Shown: positions 10,086 through 21,836, counted from the first letter of the stretch. The stretch: DNA of 64,000 nucleotides from Mycolicibacter hiberniae (GCF_010729485.1 NZ_AP022609.1:3906001-3970000), one strand, 5' to 3'. Notes: generated by a model from the sequence alone, not told the origin. Numbers and translations: made by a program.

Positions 10086-11951
10086 TCAGGTGCGGATGGC
10101 AAGCACGAACGGACCGATCTCCTGGACGCGGAACTGCGGGCCGGCGAACAGCGCCGCGTCGAGTTCCACGGTGTAGCGCCGCACGTTGGGATGGTTGGGG
10201 TAGACGTCCTTGGCCAGCCGCAGCGTGTAGGTGTCACCGGCACCGGGCCGCATCAGGAACACCGTGGGCGCCGGCCACGGCAAGTCGTCGAGCGCGCGGG
10301 TGAACTCCTCGGCCGTCTCCAGCTTGGACCAGGCCTCGATGGCGGCGGCGCGCGCGGCGAACTGGGCCAGCGGGTTGGCGTAGTGCGGGGTGAGGCCCTG
10401 GAACCCCCAATAGGGGTAGTAGGACAAAAAGCTGTAGTCGGCGGTGAGCACCACCGTCTGGTCCCGCGGCTTACCGGTGGCCGCGGTGATGGCGGCGTCG
10501 ACGGCCTCGTAGTACTTCGCCGCGCCCGGCGGTCTGCGGTCGCCGCGCTCGCCGTGCCCGTCGGTGTCGGTGTAGGCGACGGTGATGTCGGGCCGCAGCA
10601 CCTCGGGGATGTCCTGGCTGAAGGCGATCGCCCCGGCCACGCCCACCGCTGTCGCTGCCGGGTAGACGATGCGGTGCCAGCCGCGGGCGGCCCCGCCGAG
10701 CGCGCGGGCGCCCTCGATGAAGCCGAAGACCCCGGCGGTTGCCAGCAGCACCGTCAGCGCCGGCTGCAGCCGGAAGCTCAGCAGCGTGGTGCGCGCCAGG
10801 GTGGACAGCATCGACAACAAGGACCACAGGTAGACGCCGATGACGCCGATCGCCAGCGCACCGGCCCGGGTCGACTCAGTGGCGCGGACCACCAGCCACA
10901 GGGTGCCCAGCAGGCACAGCGCTCCTAACAGGGTGAACTGCAGCATCGGGAAGCTCAGCTCGGCGCCGTCGCGCGGCAGGTAGTGCAGGGCGCCGCGGGT
11001 CTCGCCGATCGGATGGTGCAGCGCCGTCAGCAGGTAGGGCGTCCAGGTGATCGAGGCGATGGCCGCGGCGATCACACCGATCACCGCCAGCCGCGCCAGC
11101 GGTTCCAGCGTGGCCCGAAGACCGGCACGCCGGACCGCGCGCGAGGCCGCCACCAGCACAGCCATCAACGTCACCGTGAAGGCGCTGTAGGCCACCAGCA
11201 GGGTGTAGAAGGTGGCGGCGAAACCCAGGAAGACACCGGTACCGGCGAGCGCCGCCCAGCCCCGGCCGGCTGCGCGCAGCCCGGACCAGGCCAGGATCAG
11301 CACCGGAGGCGCCAGCAGGGTGATCATGGCCGCGTAGGGCTCCGGGGAGCTGTAGGCCAGTGTCACCGCGGTTCCGGCGATGGTGACCAGCAGCGCGTAC
11401 TCGAAGCGGACCATCTTGTTCCACAGCACCATCGCCACGGCGGCGGCGATCGCTATCGAGGTGATCGCCCACGGCTTGTACATCTCCCAAGCCGGCGTGC
11501 CGGTGAAGGCCGCGGCGCGTCCGCCGAGCCAGAACCAGCCCGGCGGGTAATAGGGCGGCAGCCCCAGATAGGTCATGTCGTGCAGTCGCGGGCTGTTGGC
11601 CAGCCGGGTCAGGTATTCGGTGCGGAACTGCTGGTCCACCGAGATCCCGAACAGGTAGAGCTTGGTGGCGCCCAGCGGCATCGCCAGGGTGACCACCGAG
11701 AACGCCGAGACGAAGACCACCGCGGCGAGCCGGGCCAACGCCTGACGGCCACGCCGCCACAACCACGCCGCCCCGGCCAGCCCGGCCAGGCAGCCGACCT
11801 GCCCCACCGTGGTCAGGGCGTGCAGTTGGTTCGACGACGGGTACGCCGGCCACTGCACCCGCGCGATCGCCGTCAGCGCGACCACCGCGACGACGACGGC
11901 CACCGCGGCGGCCAGCATCATCTGACCGACGGTGGTCAGCGCGGTGCGCAT
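10086..11951 (-). CDS. aftA: Galactan 5-O-arabinofuranosyltransferase AftA
   Basis: Membrane GT-C enzyme that attaches the first arabinofuranose residues to the galactan chain, priming the Emb enzymes. 621 residues against about 643 in M. tuberculosis. The N-terminal half is a run of hydrophobic helices; the periplasmic loop [18 protein letters not shown] is a family landmark. The C-terminal soluble part has the segment [23 protein letters not shown]. The ATG (11949-11951) overlaps the dprE2 stop by one base (TGATG), so the two are translationally coupled. The order dprE1-dprE2-aftA-embC matches M. tuberculosis Rv3790-Rv3793. Confidence 0.95.
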   Translation of the reverse strand: MRTALTTVGQMMLAAAVAVVVAVVALTAIARVQWPAYPSSNQLHALTTVGQVGCLAGLAGAAWLWRRGRQALARLAAVVFVSAFSVVTLAMPLGATKLYLFGISVDQQFRTEYLTRLANSPRLHDMTYLGLPPYYPPGWFWLGGRAAAFTGTPAWEMYKPWAITSIAIAAAVAMVLWNKMVRFEYALLVTIAGTAVTLAYSSPEPYAAMITLLAPPVLILAWSGLRAAGRGWAALAGTGVFLGFAATFYTLLVAYSAFTVTLMAVLVAASRAVRRAGLRATLEPLARLAVIGVIAAAIASITWTPYLLTALHHPIGETRGALHYLPRDGAELSFPMLQFTLLGALCLLGTLWLVVRATESTRAGALAIGVIGVYLWSLLSMLSTLARTTLLSFRLQPALTVLLATAGVFGFIEGARALGGAARGWHRIVYPAATAVGVAGAIAFSQDIPEVLRPDITVAYTDTDGHGERGDRRPPGAAKYYEAVDAAITAATGKPRDQTVVLTADYSFLSYYPYWGFQGLTPHYANPLAQFAARAAAIEAWSKLETAEEFTRALDDLPWPAPTVFLMRPGAGDTYTLRLAKDVYPNHPNVRRYTVELDAALFAGPQFRVQEIGPFVLAIRT

Positions 11952-12715
11952 CAGATGGGCAGCCGGCGGAAGATCGCCCGCGGAACGTGCCGCAGCACCA
12001 TCATGACGTAGCGGAACGCCCCTGGCGCCCAGACGATTTCCTTACCCTTGGCCGCCGCGGTCACCGCCAGTTCGGCGACGTCTTCTTTGTCGACGGTCAG
12101 CGGGGCTTCCTTGACGTGCGCGGAGAACCGGGTGCGCACCTGCCCGGGCCGGATCACCAGCACCCGCACCCCGTCCTCGCGAAGCGCCTCGCCCAGGCCC
12201 AGGTAGAAACCGTCCAGGCCGGCTTTGGTGGACCCGTAGACGAAGTTGGTCCGGCGGACCCGCTCGCCGGCCACCGAGCTCATCGCGATGATCTGCCCGA
12301 AGCCCTGGGCGCTCATCTTGCCCGCGAGCAGCACCCCCACCGAAACCGCTGCGGTGTAGTTGATCTCGGCGACCTGCACGGCCTTGGCCTGGTTGTGCCA
12401 CAGCTCCTCGGCGTCGGCGTCCATGCCGAAGGCAACCACCGCCACGTCGATGTCGCCGTCGCTGAAGGCGGCGTCGATCATCGCCGGATGGCTCGCGGTG
12501 TCCAGCGCGTCGAAGTCGACGATCCGCACCGACTTCGCGCCGGCGGCCTCCATCTGTGCCTTCGCCCCGTCCCGGCCGGGGTCGCCGGGCAGGCAGGCCA
12601 GCACCACGCTCGCCGAGGCGTTGCGCAGGTAGCGCGCACAGATCGCCAGGCCGATCTCGGAGGTGCCGCCCAGCAGCAGAATCGACTGGGGATTACCGGT
12701 CGCGTCGAACACCAT
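11951..12715 (-). CDS. dprE2: Decaprenylphosphoryl-2-keto-ribose reductase DprE2
   Basis: Short-chain dehydrogenase that reduces decaprenylphosphoryl-2-keto-ribose to decaprenylphosphoryl-arabinose, the only arabinose donor for the cell wall. 254 residues, the same length as M. tuberculosis DprE2. The NAD(P)-binding motif GGTSEIG is at residues 16-22, the catalytic Ser is in IAMSSVAG (about 146-147), and the YxxxK pair is Tyr160 and Lys164 in FVYGSTKAG. The start ATG follows the dprE1 stop directly (TAG then ATG, no spacer), and its own stop overlaps the aftA start. Coupling of DprE1 and DprE2 fits their work as one two-step epimerase. Confidence 0.97.
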   Translation of the reverse strand: MVFDATGNPQSILLLGGTSEIGLAICARYLRNASASVVLACLPGDPGRDGAKAQMEAAGAKSVRIVDFDALDTASHPAMIDAAFSDGDIDVAVVAFGMDADAEELWHNQAKAVQVAEINYTAAVSVGVLLAGKMSAQGFGQIIAMSSVAGERVRRTNFVYGSTKAGLDGFYLGLGEALREDGVRVLVIRPGQVRTRFSAHVKEAPLTVDKEDVAELAVTAAAKGKEIVWAPGAFRYVMMVLRHVPRAIFRRLPI

Positions 12716-14107
12716 CTACACAAGCTCCAAACGTCGGGCCATATCGGAGGCGAAGACCCCGTCGGGATCCACCTTGCGGCGCACCGCGATCCACTCGTCG
12801 ATGCGCGGGTACATGGCGTGGAAGTTCTCCGCGGTGGTGCGGGAGTCCTTGGCGGTGTAGAGCCGCCCGCCGAATTCCAGCACCCGCTGGTCGAGCTCGT
12901 TGAGCAGCTCGTTGAGGCCGGGTTTCATGGGGAAGTCCAGGCACACGTTCCAGCCGGGCATCGGGAAGCTCAGCGGAGCTGCGTTGGCCGGCCCGAACAG
13001 CTTGAACACGTTCAGGGCCGAGTAGTGCCCGCTGGCCTGGATATCGACGATGATGCTCTTGAACTCCTCGACGGCCTCGGTGGGCACCAGGAACTGGTAC
13101 TGCGCGAAGCCGGCCGAACCGTAGCCGCGGTTCCACTCACCCAGCAGGTCCAGCGGGTGATAGAACTGCGTCAGGTTCTGCACCTTGCCGCGATAGTGGC
13201 CGCCGCGGCGGTAGTACAGCTCGCCGATGGTGCTCAGGCTCAACTTGTTCATCAGCCCGTTGGGGAAGATGTCGGGCACCGTCATCAACTGCGGAGCGTC
13301 GAACTTCAGCGGGTTGCGCGCCAGCTTCTTGGGCAGTTCGTCGCGCAGGGCCAGGCGCCCGCGGGTGATGGTGGCGCGACCCAGCTTCGGCGGCGGGCTG
13401 ATCGCGTCGAACCAGGCACTGGAATAGGTGTAGTTGGCTTCGCTGCCGTCGCTGTGGAACGCGATGGTCTCGTCCAGCGTGCTGGTGTTGTCGCCGTCGT
13501 TGATGAAGTACGCCGTCTCGGTGGGCGTCATGGCGATGGTGGCGCGCAGAATGATGCCGGTGAGGCCGTTGCCGCCGACCGTGGCCCAAAACAGCGCGGC
13601 TGTCTCTTTGTCGGGGCTGTCCGGTTCGAGGTGGCGCACCGAACCGTCGGCGGTCAGCAGCTCGATAGACCGCACATGGTTGCCGAAGCTGCCTTCGCTG
13701 TGGTGGTTCTTGCCGTGGATGTCGCAGGCGATCGCCCCGCCGATGGTGACCTGCCGGGTTCCCGGCAGCACCGGAACCCACAACCCGAAGGGCAGGGCGG
13801 CCTTCATCAACTGGTCCAGGCTCACGCCGCCGTCGACGTCGACGATGCCGCGATCCGCCGAGATCGAGTGGATCCGGTTGACCGCGGTCATGTCGATCAC
13901 CAGGCCGCCGCCGTTTTGGGCGTTGTCACCGTAGGAGCGGCCGAGGCCGCGGGCGATCACGCCACGGCCCGTCTGCTCGGCCGTGCGGGCCACGGCGCTC
14001 GCGATGAGCTCGACATCCGGGGTCGACAAGACCTGCGCCACGCTCGGCGCGGTGCGGCCCCAACCGGTGAGGCGGCGCGGTGTGGTCTGCAGCTCGGTGC
14101 TCAACAT
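12716..14107 (-). CDS. dprE1: Decaprenylphosphoryl-beta-D-ribose oxidase DprE1
   Basis: FAD-dependent oxidase that converts decaprenylphosphoryl-ribose to the 2-keto intermediate; target of benzothiazinones. The ATG at 14105-14107 (MLSTELQTT) gives 463 residues, against 461 in M. tuberculosis; the frame is open upstream, but the extra 26 residues do not look like the family. FAD-binding motifs are [17 protein letters not shown] (about 52-68) and [23 protein letters not shown] (about 114-136), with the flavin-linked His131. Cys389 in [13 protein letters not shown] corresponds to Cys387, the residue trapped by benzothiazinones, so the drug site is intact. AKDSRTTAE near the end carries the conserved active-site Lys. 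First gene of the minus-strand arabinan operon; in M. tuberculosis the next gene upstream is Rv3789, here replaced by about 25 kb of PGRS genes. Confidence 0.97.
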   Translation of the reverse strand: MLSTELQTTPRRLTGWGRTAPSVAQVLSTPDVELIASAVARTAEQTGRGVIARGLGRSYGDNAQNGGGLVIDMTAVNRIHSISADRGIVDVDGGVSLDQLMKAALPFGLWVPVLPGTRQVTIGGAIACDIHGKNHHSEGSFGNHVRSIELLTADGSVRHLEPDSPDKETAALFWATVGGNGLTGIILRATIAMTPTETAYFINDGDNTSTLDETIAFHSDGSEANYTYSSAWFDAISPPPKLGRATITRGRLALRDELPKKLARNPLKFDAPQLMTVPDIFPNGLMNKLSLSTIGELYYRRGGHYRGKVQNLTQFYHPLDLLGEWNRGYGSAGFAQYQFLVPTEAVEEFKSIIVDIQASGHYSALNVFKLFGPANAAPLSFPMPGWNVCLDFPMKPGLNELLNELDQRVLEFGGRLYTAKDSRTTAENFHAMYPRIDEWIAVRRKVDPDGVFASDMARRLELV

Positions 14108-14149
14108 CGCACATGAGGGTACCGGCAACGCGCCGGATCCCCATTCGGC

Positions 14150-14178
14150 GTGACTAAACGGACCTGTCCCGTTACGAT
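14150..14178 (+). promoter_or_regulatory. Likely leaderless promoter of the 14185 gene
   Basis: GTGACT (14150-14155), a 17-bp spacer and TACGAT (14173-14178) lie so that transcription would begin at or next to the ATG at 14185. No Shine-Dalgarno is present. This fits the leaderless mRNAs common in mycobacteria. Inferred from sequence alone. Confidence 0.5.
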
Positions 14179-14184
14179 CGCGCA

Positions 14185-14733
14185 ATGCCTGAGACCTCTC
14201 CTAGCGAAACGTCCTCCGCCAAGCCCAAGAGCGCGGGTTTTCCGCAATCTTCCACTTCCGCCTCGGCGCTGTCGGTGCCCACGATCGCCGCGCTCGCGCT
14301 GGCTGTGATCGGCATTGTTCTGGCCATCCTCGGGTGGTTCCACCCGTCGACGGGCCAGAAGTTCTCCGACGACCAGCGTGCCGAAGCCAAGGGCAACATC
14401 TGCAACGCGCAGGCAGTTGTGCGGCAGGGCACTCAGTTCAACACCAACCTGCAGAACCCGGTGCCGGGCGACCTGGCCGGTGACCTGGCGGTGGGCACCA
14501 ACGCGCGGCTCTCGCTGTTCGCCGGCGGCGCCTACCTGCACCAGAGCCTCAACGCCAACCCCGGAACCCCGGCTGACATCGCGAAGGCCGTCGGCGACAT
14601 GGCCGACACCCTCGAGGCGCTGAGCATCAACTACCTGGCCGGGCACGCCCCCGACGACGAGGTGCAGCAGCCGCTGCGCGACCAGCTGCGTGGCCAGATC
14701 GACGTCCTGGACGACCTCTGCCAGGAGCAGTAG
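14185..14733 (+). CDS. Small membrane-anchored protein of unknown function
   Basis: 182 residues. A Ser/Thr/Pro-rich N-terminal tail (1-27) precedes one membrane helix (about 28-50, [20 protein letters not shown]), then a soluble domain with two Cys (in NICNAQ and DDLCQEQ) that would lie outside the membrane and could form a disulphide. The domain contains [23 protein letters not shown] and [18 protein letters not shown] recall similar uncharacterised proteins in other mycobacteria but know no function. It is transcribed away from dprE1, with 77 bp between the two starts, and is followed by a strong hairpin, so it is probably a single-gene unit. Confidence 0.85.
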   Translation: MPETSPSETSSAKPKSAGFPQSSTSASALSVPTIAALALAVIGIVLAILGWFHPSTGQKFSDDQRAEAKGNICNAQAVVRQGTQFNTNLQNPVPGDLAGDLAVGTNARLSLFAGGAYLHQSLNANPGTPADIAKAVGDMADTLEALSINYLAGHAPDDEVQQPLRDQLRGQIDVLDDLCQEQ

Positions 14734-14755
14734 TAATCCGTTAGTACATCCAGTT

Positions 14756-14799
14756 CAGCACCGGCTGCGCCATTGGCGCAGCCGGTGCTGCTTTGTTTT
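14756..14799 (+). terminator. Intrinsic terminator, 16-bp perfect stem
   Basis: The arms 14756-14771 and 14775-14790 are perfectly complementary around a 3-nt loop, followed by ctttgtttt. It begins 22 bp after the stop of the small membrane protein gene. Confidence 0.9.
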
Positions 14800-15208
14800 A
14801 CGGGCCTTCCCGAAACGAGCCGGCCAACCGGCTCTTCCCTAGCGGCCGCTGCCCCGCCCACGCGCCCACGACAAAAGCCCGACGAGGTCTCGGGCCGCCG
14901 TCGCCGCGGCCTCGGGGAGCCGCCGGCATCGCGCCGTTCCCACGCCAGGCATGGCCGTGCGCTCGTTCCACTCGCCGCGATCGGTGCTATTCCCGCGGAG
15001 TGCGCCGCGCTGTTGCGGCGGTAGCCAGCAAACTCCGCTAGCTCTTGCAAGCGTTTGCTGAGATTTTCTGACGGTGCCGGTGCGTGCGAAAAAGTGTGAC
15101 AAACCCCGTTGCCACTCCAGCCGTAAGTGCACTTACACAGATTTGCAAGCCGGAAAACAGGCTCACTAGACGCGGTAGGGGCTGCCAGTCTGCGGAGATG
15201 GACTCCGG
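14800..15208. other. Intergenic region with no supported gene
   Basis: About 400 bp upstream of the first giant PGRS gene. The short ORFs here lack coding character and a start context. The last 100 bp become less GC-rich. I see no repeat or RNA structure beyond the flanking terminator and promoter. Confidence 0.5.
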
Positions 15209-15236
15209 TTGACCGAACGTGAATATGTGTTAACGT
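15209..15236 (+). promoter_or_regulatory. Candidate promoter of giant PGRS gene 1
   Basis: TTGACC (15209-15214), a 16-bp spacer and TAACGT (15231-15236) form a SigA-like promoter about 50 bp before the ATG. The leader carries the Shine-Dalgarno AAGGGG, about 10 nt before ATG 15285. Confidence 0.5.
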
Positions 15237-15284
15237 CCACTCCGTCTGTGCCGTAGTTGTGCGTCAGTTAAGGGGATAAGCCAT

Positions 15285-18200
15285 ATGGCTCGCCATCGTC
15301 AGGGTCGTTCTCAGGGTCGTCGCAGCCGCATGTTCGGCGCGGGGAGCGCGATAAGTGCGTTCCTGGCGTTCGGATTCGGGCCCTGGACGCCGGCCCCGAC
15401 GGCACACGCCGACATCGAGGACGTCTGGATCGACCTGCTCGGGGAGGAACTGGCGACCGCGGTTGCGGATCTGGGCGCCAACTGGGTGGACCCGGACGCC
15501 TGGACGGTGGTTTTCGACCCCGCCAGCTGGTCACCGTTCTTCGACAGCCTCGGCGACCAGGCCGTGTGGGACACGATCTTGGCGGATCTGACCGTGGCCG
15601 GTATCGGGGCGGACTCGCTCGACGTGCCGGGATCCGCGGGCGCCACCTTCAACTGGGGTGACATCGACTGGCTGCGGCCGTTCGGTGACGGTGCCGACGG
15701 CACGGCCCTCAACCCCAACGGTGCGGCCGGCGGCTGGATCTGGGGTTCCGGCGGGGACGGCTGGGACGCCGACGGCCTGGAAGGCCTGATCGACGGTGGT
15801 GCCGGTGGTCAGGGCGGCCTGTTCGGTGGTGATGGCGGTGCCGGTGGTGACGGCATCTTCGGTGGCGTCGGGGGCGATGGTGGGGCTGCCGGCTGGTTTG
15901 CGGCGTTCAGCCAGGCCGGCGCCGGTGGTGCCGGCGGTGGCGATGGTGGCTTCGGCGGCGCTGGTGGCGACGGCGCACTCCTCGCATGGTTCAGCGACGC
16001 CGGTGACGGCGGTCTCGGCGGTGTCAGCGGGGTCAGCGGCAACGGCGGCAACGGAGGTAAGGGCGGCAACGTCGGCTGGTTCTCCCTGTTCAGCGACGCC
16101 GGCGACGGTGGGGACGGATTCACCGGCGGCAATGGCGGCACCGGCAGCCTCTTCGGCTGGTGGAGCAACGGTGGTGACGGCGGCGACGGCCTCAACGGCG
16201 GCAACGGCGGCGATGGCGGAAACGCGGGCCTGTACTCCTGGTTCAGCAGTGGTGGCAACGGTGGTGACGGCGGTACGGCGACCACGCTGGGCACTCCCGG
16301 CGGCAATGGCGGCGCCGGCGGCGACGCCTCCCTGTGGGGCCTGTTCAGCACTGCCGGTGCCGGCGGTGGCGGTGGCGATGGTTTCACCGGCATCGCGGGC
16401 CTGGCCGGCAGCTTCGCCAACGGGGGCGACGGCAACGGCGGCAACGGCGGCAATGGCGGCAATGGCGGCAACGGCGGCGACGGCGGCAAGGGCGCCTACC
16501 TGTTCGGCTCCGGCGGTCGCGGCGGCGCAGCCGGCGACGGCGGCAACGGCGGTTCCGGTGGCCACGGCGCCGACGGCGTCGACGGTGCTGCCGCGGGTGC
16601 CGACGGGGACGGTGGCGGCAACGGCGGTGCCGGCGGCAACGGAGGTTCTTCCGGAACGGCCGGCAACGGCGGCGCCGGTGGTTGGTTCATGGGCAGCGGC
16701 GCTGCGGGAGCGGTCGGCACGCAAGGCGCCGGCGGCATCGGCGGCAACGGTGGCGACGGAGGCGTCGGCGTCGACGGTGCCGACGGTGCCGCGGGGACCG
16801 CGGCGAACCCGGATGGTTTGGCCGGGCAGGCCGGTGGTGCCGGGGGCAATGCCGGTCTGGCCGGTGCCGGCGGCGTGGGCGCCGGCGGTCAGGTGGCTGC
16901 CGGCGGCACGGCGGGAAGTGCCGGCAAGGGCGGCAGCGGTGGCGCCGGTGGCGCCGGGTATGACGCGGCGTCCGACGGTACGGCCACGGCCGGTACGGCT
17001 GGCGGCAACGGTGGTGCCGGCGGTGATGCCGGCCGCGGCGGCCTGGAGGCAGACGGCACACGCGCGGTTTCGGGCGCGGCCGGTGCCGGTGGTGACGGCG
17101 GTGACGGCAAGGACGGAGCTGCCGGTGCGGCGGGCACCGCACTGAACCCGGACGGCAAGGCCGGTGGCGATGGTGGGGCCGGCGGTAATGGCGGTCAAGG
17201 CGGACTCGAGGCCGACGGCGTTGCCCGTGCTGCGCAGGGTCTTGGTGGTGACGGCGGTGCCGGCGGTAAGGGCGGCGCCGGCTACAACGCGGTGGCCGCC
17301 GGTGCGCCAGCCGGCACGTCGGGTGGCAATGGTGGCGCGGGTGGTGACGGTGGTGTCGGCGGGACCGGCTCCATCGCGGGCGTGCACGGCACGGGCGGTG
17401 TCGGCGGCGCGGGCGGTAGCGGCACCGATGGCGCGCACGGCGGCGTCGGCGCGGCCGGCACCGCTGCCGACCCCGACGGCGGTTCCGGTGGCAACGGGGG
17501 CAACGGTGGCAACGCGGGAGCGGGCGGCGCCGGCGGTGCCTCCGGCAACGGCAACTATGCCGCCAGTGGCGTCAACGGCGTCGCGGGTAAGGGCGGCAAT
17601 GGTGGCGCCGGCGGCGCCGGGTACGACGCCGGCTCGGACAACGGTGCGCCTTCGGGCACCGCGGGCGGCGACGGCGGCACCGGCGGCAACGCCGGCGTGG
17701 GCGGTTTGCAGGCCAACGGTTCCCGGGCGGCTTCGGGAACGGCCGGCGTCGGCGGCAACGGCGGCAGCGGCTCCGACGGGCAAGACGGAACCGCCGGCAC
17801 GCAGGCCACCCTGCATGGCGGGACGGGCCAGGCCGGTGGGGCCGGCGGTAAGGGCGGTCTCGGTGGTCTGAACACCGACAACTCCCGCGCGGCCTCCGGC
17901 AACGGCGGTGACGGCGGTGCCGGCGGTAAGGGCGGGGCCGGCTACGAGGGCTTGAACGGGACTGCCCCGGGGGCGGCCGGCGAGCACGGCGGCAATGGTG
18001 GCGCCGGCGGCGCCGGTGGCGTTGGCGGCGCCGGAACGATCGCCGGCCAACACGGCGTGGGCGGCGTCGGTGGCAACGGCGGGTCCGGTGGTGACGGGGC
18101 GCAGGGCGCCGACGGCGCCGCGGGTACCGCCAGCCATGTCGACGGCACGGCAGGCCAGGCCGGCGGCGCCGGCGGCAACGCCGGCAAGGGCGGCGCCGGT

Positions 18201-21200
18201 GGTGACAGCGGCAACGGAACCAGCGCCGCGAGCGGCTCCGATGGCTCCGCCGGAATCGGCGCCAAGGGCGGCGCCGGCGGCAAGGGCTTCGACGGCGTCA
18301 ACGGAACGACCGGGCGCATCGACGGCACCAACGGCGGCGCCGGTGGAGCCGGTGGGAACGGCGGCCTGGGCGGTTTGGAGACCGACGGCAGTCGGGCCAC
18401 CCAGGGTGACGGCGGTGCGGGTGGTGCCGGCGGTAAGGGCGGCAACGGTCTTGCCGGCGTAGCCGGAGCGACACCGGGGGCCAGCGGCACCAACGGCGGT
18501 GCGGGCGGCAACGGTGGCGTCGGCGGTGTCGGTGGGCAGGGCACCAACAACGGTGCCGCCGGCGCCGGCGGAGTCGGCGGCAACGGGGGTAACGGTGGTG
18601 CCGGCGCGGCGGGCGCGACCGGTATCGATGGCACCGCCAGCCATGTGGATGGCACCGCGGGCGGTAACGGCGGTGCGGGCGGCGACGCGGGCAAGGCCGG
18701 TGTCGGCGGCCTCAGCGGCGCCGGCGTCCAGGCGGCTAACGGGGTGAACGGCACCGCCGGTGTGGGTGGTGCCGGCGGTAAGGGCGGCGCGGGCTTCGCG
18801 GGTGCCAACTCCAGCGGTGCGGGTGTCTCCGGTGGCAATGGTGGTGCTGGTGGCGCCGGCGGTAACGGTGGTCAGGGTGGTCTGAACGTTGGTGGCGTGC
18901 GGGCTACCGACGGTGTTGGTGGTGCTGGTGGTGACGGCGGCAAGGGTGGTGTCGGCTACACCGGTAAGACCGGTGCGGATGCGGTGCTGGCCGGTGGCGA
19001 CGGTGGTGCGGGTGAGTCGGGCACCAATGGTGGTGCCGGTGGTGCTGGTGGTGCCGGGGGCACGGGTTCGTCGGCGGGCCTGCAGGGTCTTGGTGGTGCC
19101 GGGGGTGCCGGCGGTTCCGGTGGTGCTGGTGGCAAGGGTGCCGCGGGTGCGGCCGGTGACGCCGGGCATGTCGATGGCCGTGACGGTGGCGTCGGTGGTG
19201 CCGGCGGTAACGCCGGTGCCGGTGGTGCCGGTGGCGTGGGCCGGACCGGCGCGGCGGCCAATGGCACCAACGGTGTGGCCGGTGTCGGTGGCGGTGGTGG
19301 CGCCGGCGGTGCGGGCTTCGCCGGTGCTGACTCGACCGGTGCGGGTGTCTCTGGTGGCAATGGTGGTGCCGGTGGTGCCGGTGGTGCCGGTGGTAACGGT
19401 GGCCAGGGTGGTCTGAACGTTGGTGGCGTGCGGGCTACCGACGGTGTTGGTGGTGCTGGTGGTGACGGCGGCAAGGGTGGTGTCGGCTACACCGGTAAGA
19501 CCGGTGCGGATGCGGTGCTGGCCGGTGGCGACGGTGGTGCGGGTGAGTCGGGCACCAATGGTGGTGCCGGTGGTGCTGGTGGTGCCGGGGGCACGGGTTC
19601 GACGGCGGGCCTGCAGGGTCTTGGTGGTGCCGGTGGTGCCGGCGGCTCCGGTGGTGCCGGGGGCAAGGGTGCTGCGGGTGCGGCCGGTGACGCCGGGCAT
19701 GTCGATGGTCGTGACGGTGGCGTCGGTGGTGCCGGCGGTAACGCCGGTGCCGGTGGTGCCGGGGGCGTGGGCCGCACCGGCGCGGCGGCCAATGGCACCA
19801 ACGGTGCGGCGGGTGTCGGTGGCGGTGGTGGCGCCGGCGGTGCGGGCTTCGCCGGTGCTGACTCCTCCAGCGCCGGTGTCTCTGGTGGCAATGGTGGTGC
19901 CGGTGGTGCCGGTGGTAACGGTGGCCAGGGCGGTCTGAACGTTGGTGGCGTGCGGGCTACCGACGGTGTTGGTGGTGCTGGTGGTGACGGCGGCAAGGGT
20001 GGTGTCGGCTACACCGGTAAGACCGGTGCGGATGCGGTGCTGGCCGGTGGCGACGGTGGTGCGGGTGAGTCGGGCACCAATGGTGGTGCCGGTGGTGCTG
20101 GTGGTGCCGGGGGCACGGGTTCGTCGGCGGGCCTGCAGGGTCTTGGTGGTGCCGGTGGTGCCGGCGGTTCCGGTGGTGCTGGTGGCAAGGGCGCCGGGGG
20201 TGCGGCCGGTGACGCCGGGCATGTCGATGGTCGTGACGGTGGCGTCGGTGGTGCGGGCGGTAACGCCGGTGCCGGTGGTGCCGGTGGCGTGGGCCGCACC
20301 GGCGGGGCGGCCAATGGCACCAACGGTGCGGCGGGTGTCGGTGGCGGTGGTGGCGCCGGCGGTGCGGGCTTCGCCGGTGCTGACTCCTCCAGCGCCGGTG
20401 TCTCTGGTGGCAATGGTGGTGCCGGTGGTGCCGGTGGTAACGGTGGCCAGGGCGGTCTGAACGTTGGTGGCGTGCGGGCTACCGACGGTGTTGGTGGTGC
20501 TGGTGGTGACGGCGGCAAGGGTGGTGTCGGCTACACCGGTAAGACCGGTGCGGATGCGGTGCTGGCCGGTGGCGACGGTGGTGGAGTCGGGCACCAATGG
20601 TGGTGCCGGTGGTGCTGGTGGTGCCGGGGCACGGGTTCGTCGGCGGGCCTGCAGGGTCTTGGTGGTGCCGGTGGTGCCGGCGGTTCCGGTGGTGCTGGTG
20701 GCAAGGGCGCCGGGGGTGCGGCCGGTGACGCCGGGCATGTCGATGGTCGTGACGGTGGCGTCGGTGGTGCGGGCGGTAACGCCGGTGCCGGTGGTGCCGG
20801 TGGCGTGGGCCGCACCGGCGGGGCGGCCAATGGCACCAACGGTGCGGCGGGTGTCGGTGGCGGTGGTGGCGCCGGCGGTGCGGGCTTCGCCGGTGCTGAC
20901 TCCTCCAGCGCCGGTGTCTCTGGTGGCAATGGTGGTGCCGGTGGTGCCGGTGGTAACGGTGGCCAGGGCGGCTTAGAAGCCGACGGTGTCACCCATGCTG
21001 CGCAGGGTGATGGCGGCAATGGTGGTGCCGGCGGCGCCGGCGGTGCCGGGTATGAGGGTCAAAACGGTGTCAACGCCGGCGACAACGGCGAAAGCGGAAG
21101 CAATGGCGGCGCGGGTGGCGACGGCGGTGCGGGCGGCACCGGTCACGTCGGCGGCGTCGGCGGCAACGGCGGAAATGCCGGCAGCGGCGGACACGGTGGC

Positions 21201-21836
21201 GACGGCGTCACCGGTGCTGAGGGTTCGTTCGCCAATGGTGGTAGTGGCACCGGGCAGGCCGGTGGATCCGGCGGCAGCGGTGGCAACGGTGGCACGGGCG
21301 GCACGGGCGGAACCGGCGGCACCTCCACCGGTGGCGGTGCGGACGGCGCCACGGGTGTCGGCGGCGACGCCGGCAACGGCGGCAACGCCGGCACGGCCGG
21401 AGACGGCGGTCGGGGTGCGGACGGCACCGCTGACCATGTCGACGGCGGCGATGGCGGCCAGGGTGGTGAGGTCGGTCAGGCGGGCCAGGCCGGTACGGCG
21501 GGCACGGGTTCGACGAACGGCAACGCCGGTACCGACGGCACCGAGATCACCGGGATAGCCGGTAGCGGCGGTGCCGGTGGCGACGGCCATAACGGTGTCA
21601 ACGCCGGGGATCGCGGCGGTAACGGCGGGCCGGTGGTGCCGGCGGCAGCAGGGGTAACGGTGGTGCCGGCGGTGACGGTGGTGATGGTGTCGCCGGTGCT
21701 GCCGGGGAGAGCATCGGCAATGTCAACGACCCGGCGCAGGGTCTGCCGGCCAGCGACGCCGGGCGTGCCGGCGGTGCCGGGCAGGCCGGCGGTGCCGGTG
21801 GTAACGGTGGTGCCGGTGGCGCCAGCGGCGCGGTAG
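15285..21836 (+). CDS. Giant PGRS-repeat protein 1, N-terminal part (frameshifted)
   Basis: Residues 1-40 are a basic start ([15 protein letters not shown]), a hydrophobic stretch ([17 protein letters not shown]) and an APTAHA cleavage site: a Sec-type signal peptide, not a PE domain. Residues 41-160 form an acidic, Trp-rich domain ([29 protein letters not shown]) shared with the protein starting at 31271. The rest is Gly-Ala-Asn PGRS repeats of the GGAGGxGG type, including four near-identical 174-residue blocks. The last 70 or so residues (after about 21629) become Val/Pro/Arg-rich: the PGRS frame continues in another frame after a GGG that should be GGGG. With this and two similar G losses at 22056-22058 and 22104-22106 repaired, the reading frame joins the ORF ending at 30545. 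Likely cell-surface or secreted; function unknown. Confidence 0.85.
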   Translation: MARHRQGRSQGRRSRMFGAGSAISAFLAFGFGPWTPAPTAHADIEDVWIDLLGEELATAVADLGANWVDPDAWTVVFDPASWSPFFDSLGDQAVWDTILADLTVAGIGADSLDVPGSAGATFNWGDIDWLRPFGDGADGTALNPNGAAGGWIWGSGGDGWDADGLEGLIDGGAGGQGGLFGGDGGAGGDGIFGGVGGDGGAAGWFAAFSQAGAGGAGGGDGGFGGAGGDGALLAWFSDAGDGGLGGVSGVSGNGGNGGKGGNVGWFSLFSDAGDGGDGFTGGNGGTGSLFGWWSNGGDGGDGLNGGNGGDGGNAGLYSWFSSGGNGGDGGTATTLGTPGGNGGAGGDASLWGLFSTAGAGGGGGDGFTGIAGLAGSFANGGDGNGGNGGNGGNGGNGGDGGKGAYLFGSGGRGGAAGDGGNGGSGGHGADGVDGAAAGADGDGGGNGGAGGNGGSSGTAGNGGAGGWFMGSGAAGAVGTQGAGGIGGNGGDGGVGVDGADGAAGTAANPDGLAGQAGGAGGNAGLAGAGGVGAGGQVAAGGTAGSAGKGGSGGAGGAGYDAASDGTATAGTAGGNGGAGGDAGRGGLEADGTRAVSGAAGAGGDGGDGKDGAAGAAGTALNPDGKAGGDGGAGGNGGQGGLEADGVARAAQGLGGDGGAGGKGGAGYNAVAAGAPAGTSGGNGGAGGDGGVGGTGSIAGVHGTGGVGGAGGSGTDGAHGGVGAAGTAADPDGGSGGNGGNGGNAGAGGAGGASGNGNYAASGVNGVAGKGGNGGAGGAGYDAGSDNGAPSGTAGGDGGTGGNAGVGGLQANGSRAASGTAGVGGNGGSGSDGQDGTAGTQATLHGGTGQAGGAGGKGGLGGLNTDNSRAASGNGGDGGAGGKGGAGYEGLNGTAPGAAGEHGGNGGAGGAGGVGGAGTIAGQHGVGGVGGNGGSGGDGAQGADGAAGTASHVDGTAGQAGGAGGNAGKGGAGGDSGNGTSAASGSDGSAGIGAKGGAGGKGFDGVNGTTGRIDGTNGGAGGAGGNGGLGGLETDGSRATQGDGGAGGAGGKGGNGLAGVAGATPGASGTNGGAGGNGGVGGVGGQGTNNGAAGAGGVGGNGGNGGAGAAGATGIDGTASHVDGTAGGNGGAGGDAGKAGVGGLSGAGVQAANGVNGTAGVGGAGGKGGAGFAGANSSGAGVSGGNGGAGGAGGNGGQGGLNVGGVRATDGVGGAGGDGGKGGVGYTGKTGADAVLAGGDGGAGESGTNGGAGGAGGAGGTGSSAGLQGLGGAGGAGGSGGAGGKGAAGAAGDAGHVDGRDGGVGGAGGNAGAGGAGGVGRTGAAANGTNGVAGVGGGGGAGGAGFAGADSTGAGVSGGNGGAGGAGGAGGNGGQGGLNVGGVRATDGVGGAGGDGGKGGVGYTGKTGADAVLAGGDGGAGESGTNGGAGGAGGAGGTGSTAGLQGLGGAGGAGGSGGAGGKGAAGAAGDAGHVDGRDGGVGGAGGNAGAGGAGGVGRTGAAANGTNGAAGVGGGGGAGGAGFAGADSSSAGVSGGNGGAGGAGGNGGQGGLNVGGVRATDGVGGAGGDGGKGGVGYTGKTGADAVLAGGDGGAGESGTNGGAGGAGGAGGTGSSAGLQGLGGAGGAGGSGGAGGKGAGGAAGDAGHVDGRDGGVGGAGGNAGAGGAGGVGRTGGAANGTNGAAGVGGGGGAGGAGFAGADSSSAGVSGGNGGAGGAGGNGGQGGLNVGGVRATDGVGGAGGDGGKGGVGYTGKTGADAVLAGGDGGGVGHQWWCRWCWWCRGTGSSAGLQGLGGAGGAGGSGGAGGKGAGGAAGDAGHVDGRDGGVGGAGGNAGAGGAGGVGRTGGAANGTNGAAGVGGGGGAGGAGFAGADSSSAGVSGGNGGAGGAGGNGGQGGLEADGVTHAAQGDGGNGGAGGAGGAGYEGQNGVNAGDNGESGSNGGAGGDGGAGGTGHVGGVGGNGGNAGSGGHGGDGVTGAEGSFANGGSGTGQAGGSGGSGGNGGTGGTGGTGGTSTGGGADGATGVGGDAGNGGNAGTAGDGGRGADGTADHVDGGDGGQGGEVGQAGQAGTAGTGSTNGNAGTDGTEITGIAGSGGAGGDGHNGVNAGDRGGNGGPVVPAAAGVTVVPAVTVVMVSPVLPGRASAMSTTRRRVCRPATPGVPAVPGRPAVPVVTVVPVAPAAR
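18883..20973 (+). repeat. Four tandem ~522-531 bp repeats in PGRS gene 1
   Basis: The same sequence, beginning with the codons for [16 protein letters not shown], restarts at about 18883, 19414, 19936 and 20458 (periods 531, 522, 522; the last block is 516). The copies are nearly identical at DNA level, which means recent amplification or gene conversion. Copy 4 has two compensating deletions (5 bp near 20584 and 1 G near 20625-20629). Confidence 0.9.

Noticed and set aside
16430-16500. CRISPR-like short regular repeats (ggcaacggcggcaatggc)
   Set aside because: These are in-frame Gly-Asn codon repeats of a PGRS protein, with no unique spacers and no cas genes in the window.
15531-20738. 1,735-residue minus-strand Thr/Ala/Gly-rich ORF opposite PGRS gene 1, and similar ones at 24882-28136, 32513-37723 and 57940-61074
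   Set aside because: The reverse complement of GGC/GCC/GGT-rich repeats gives long Thr-Gly-Ala open frames automatically. No start signals, signal peptide or independent conservation can be seen.
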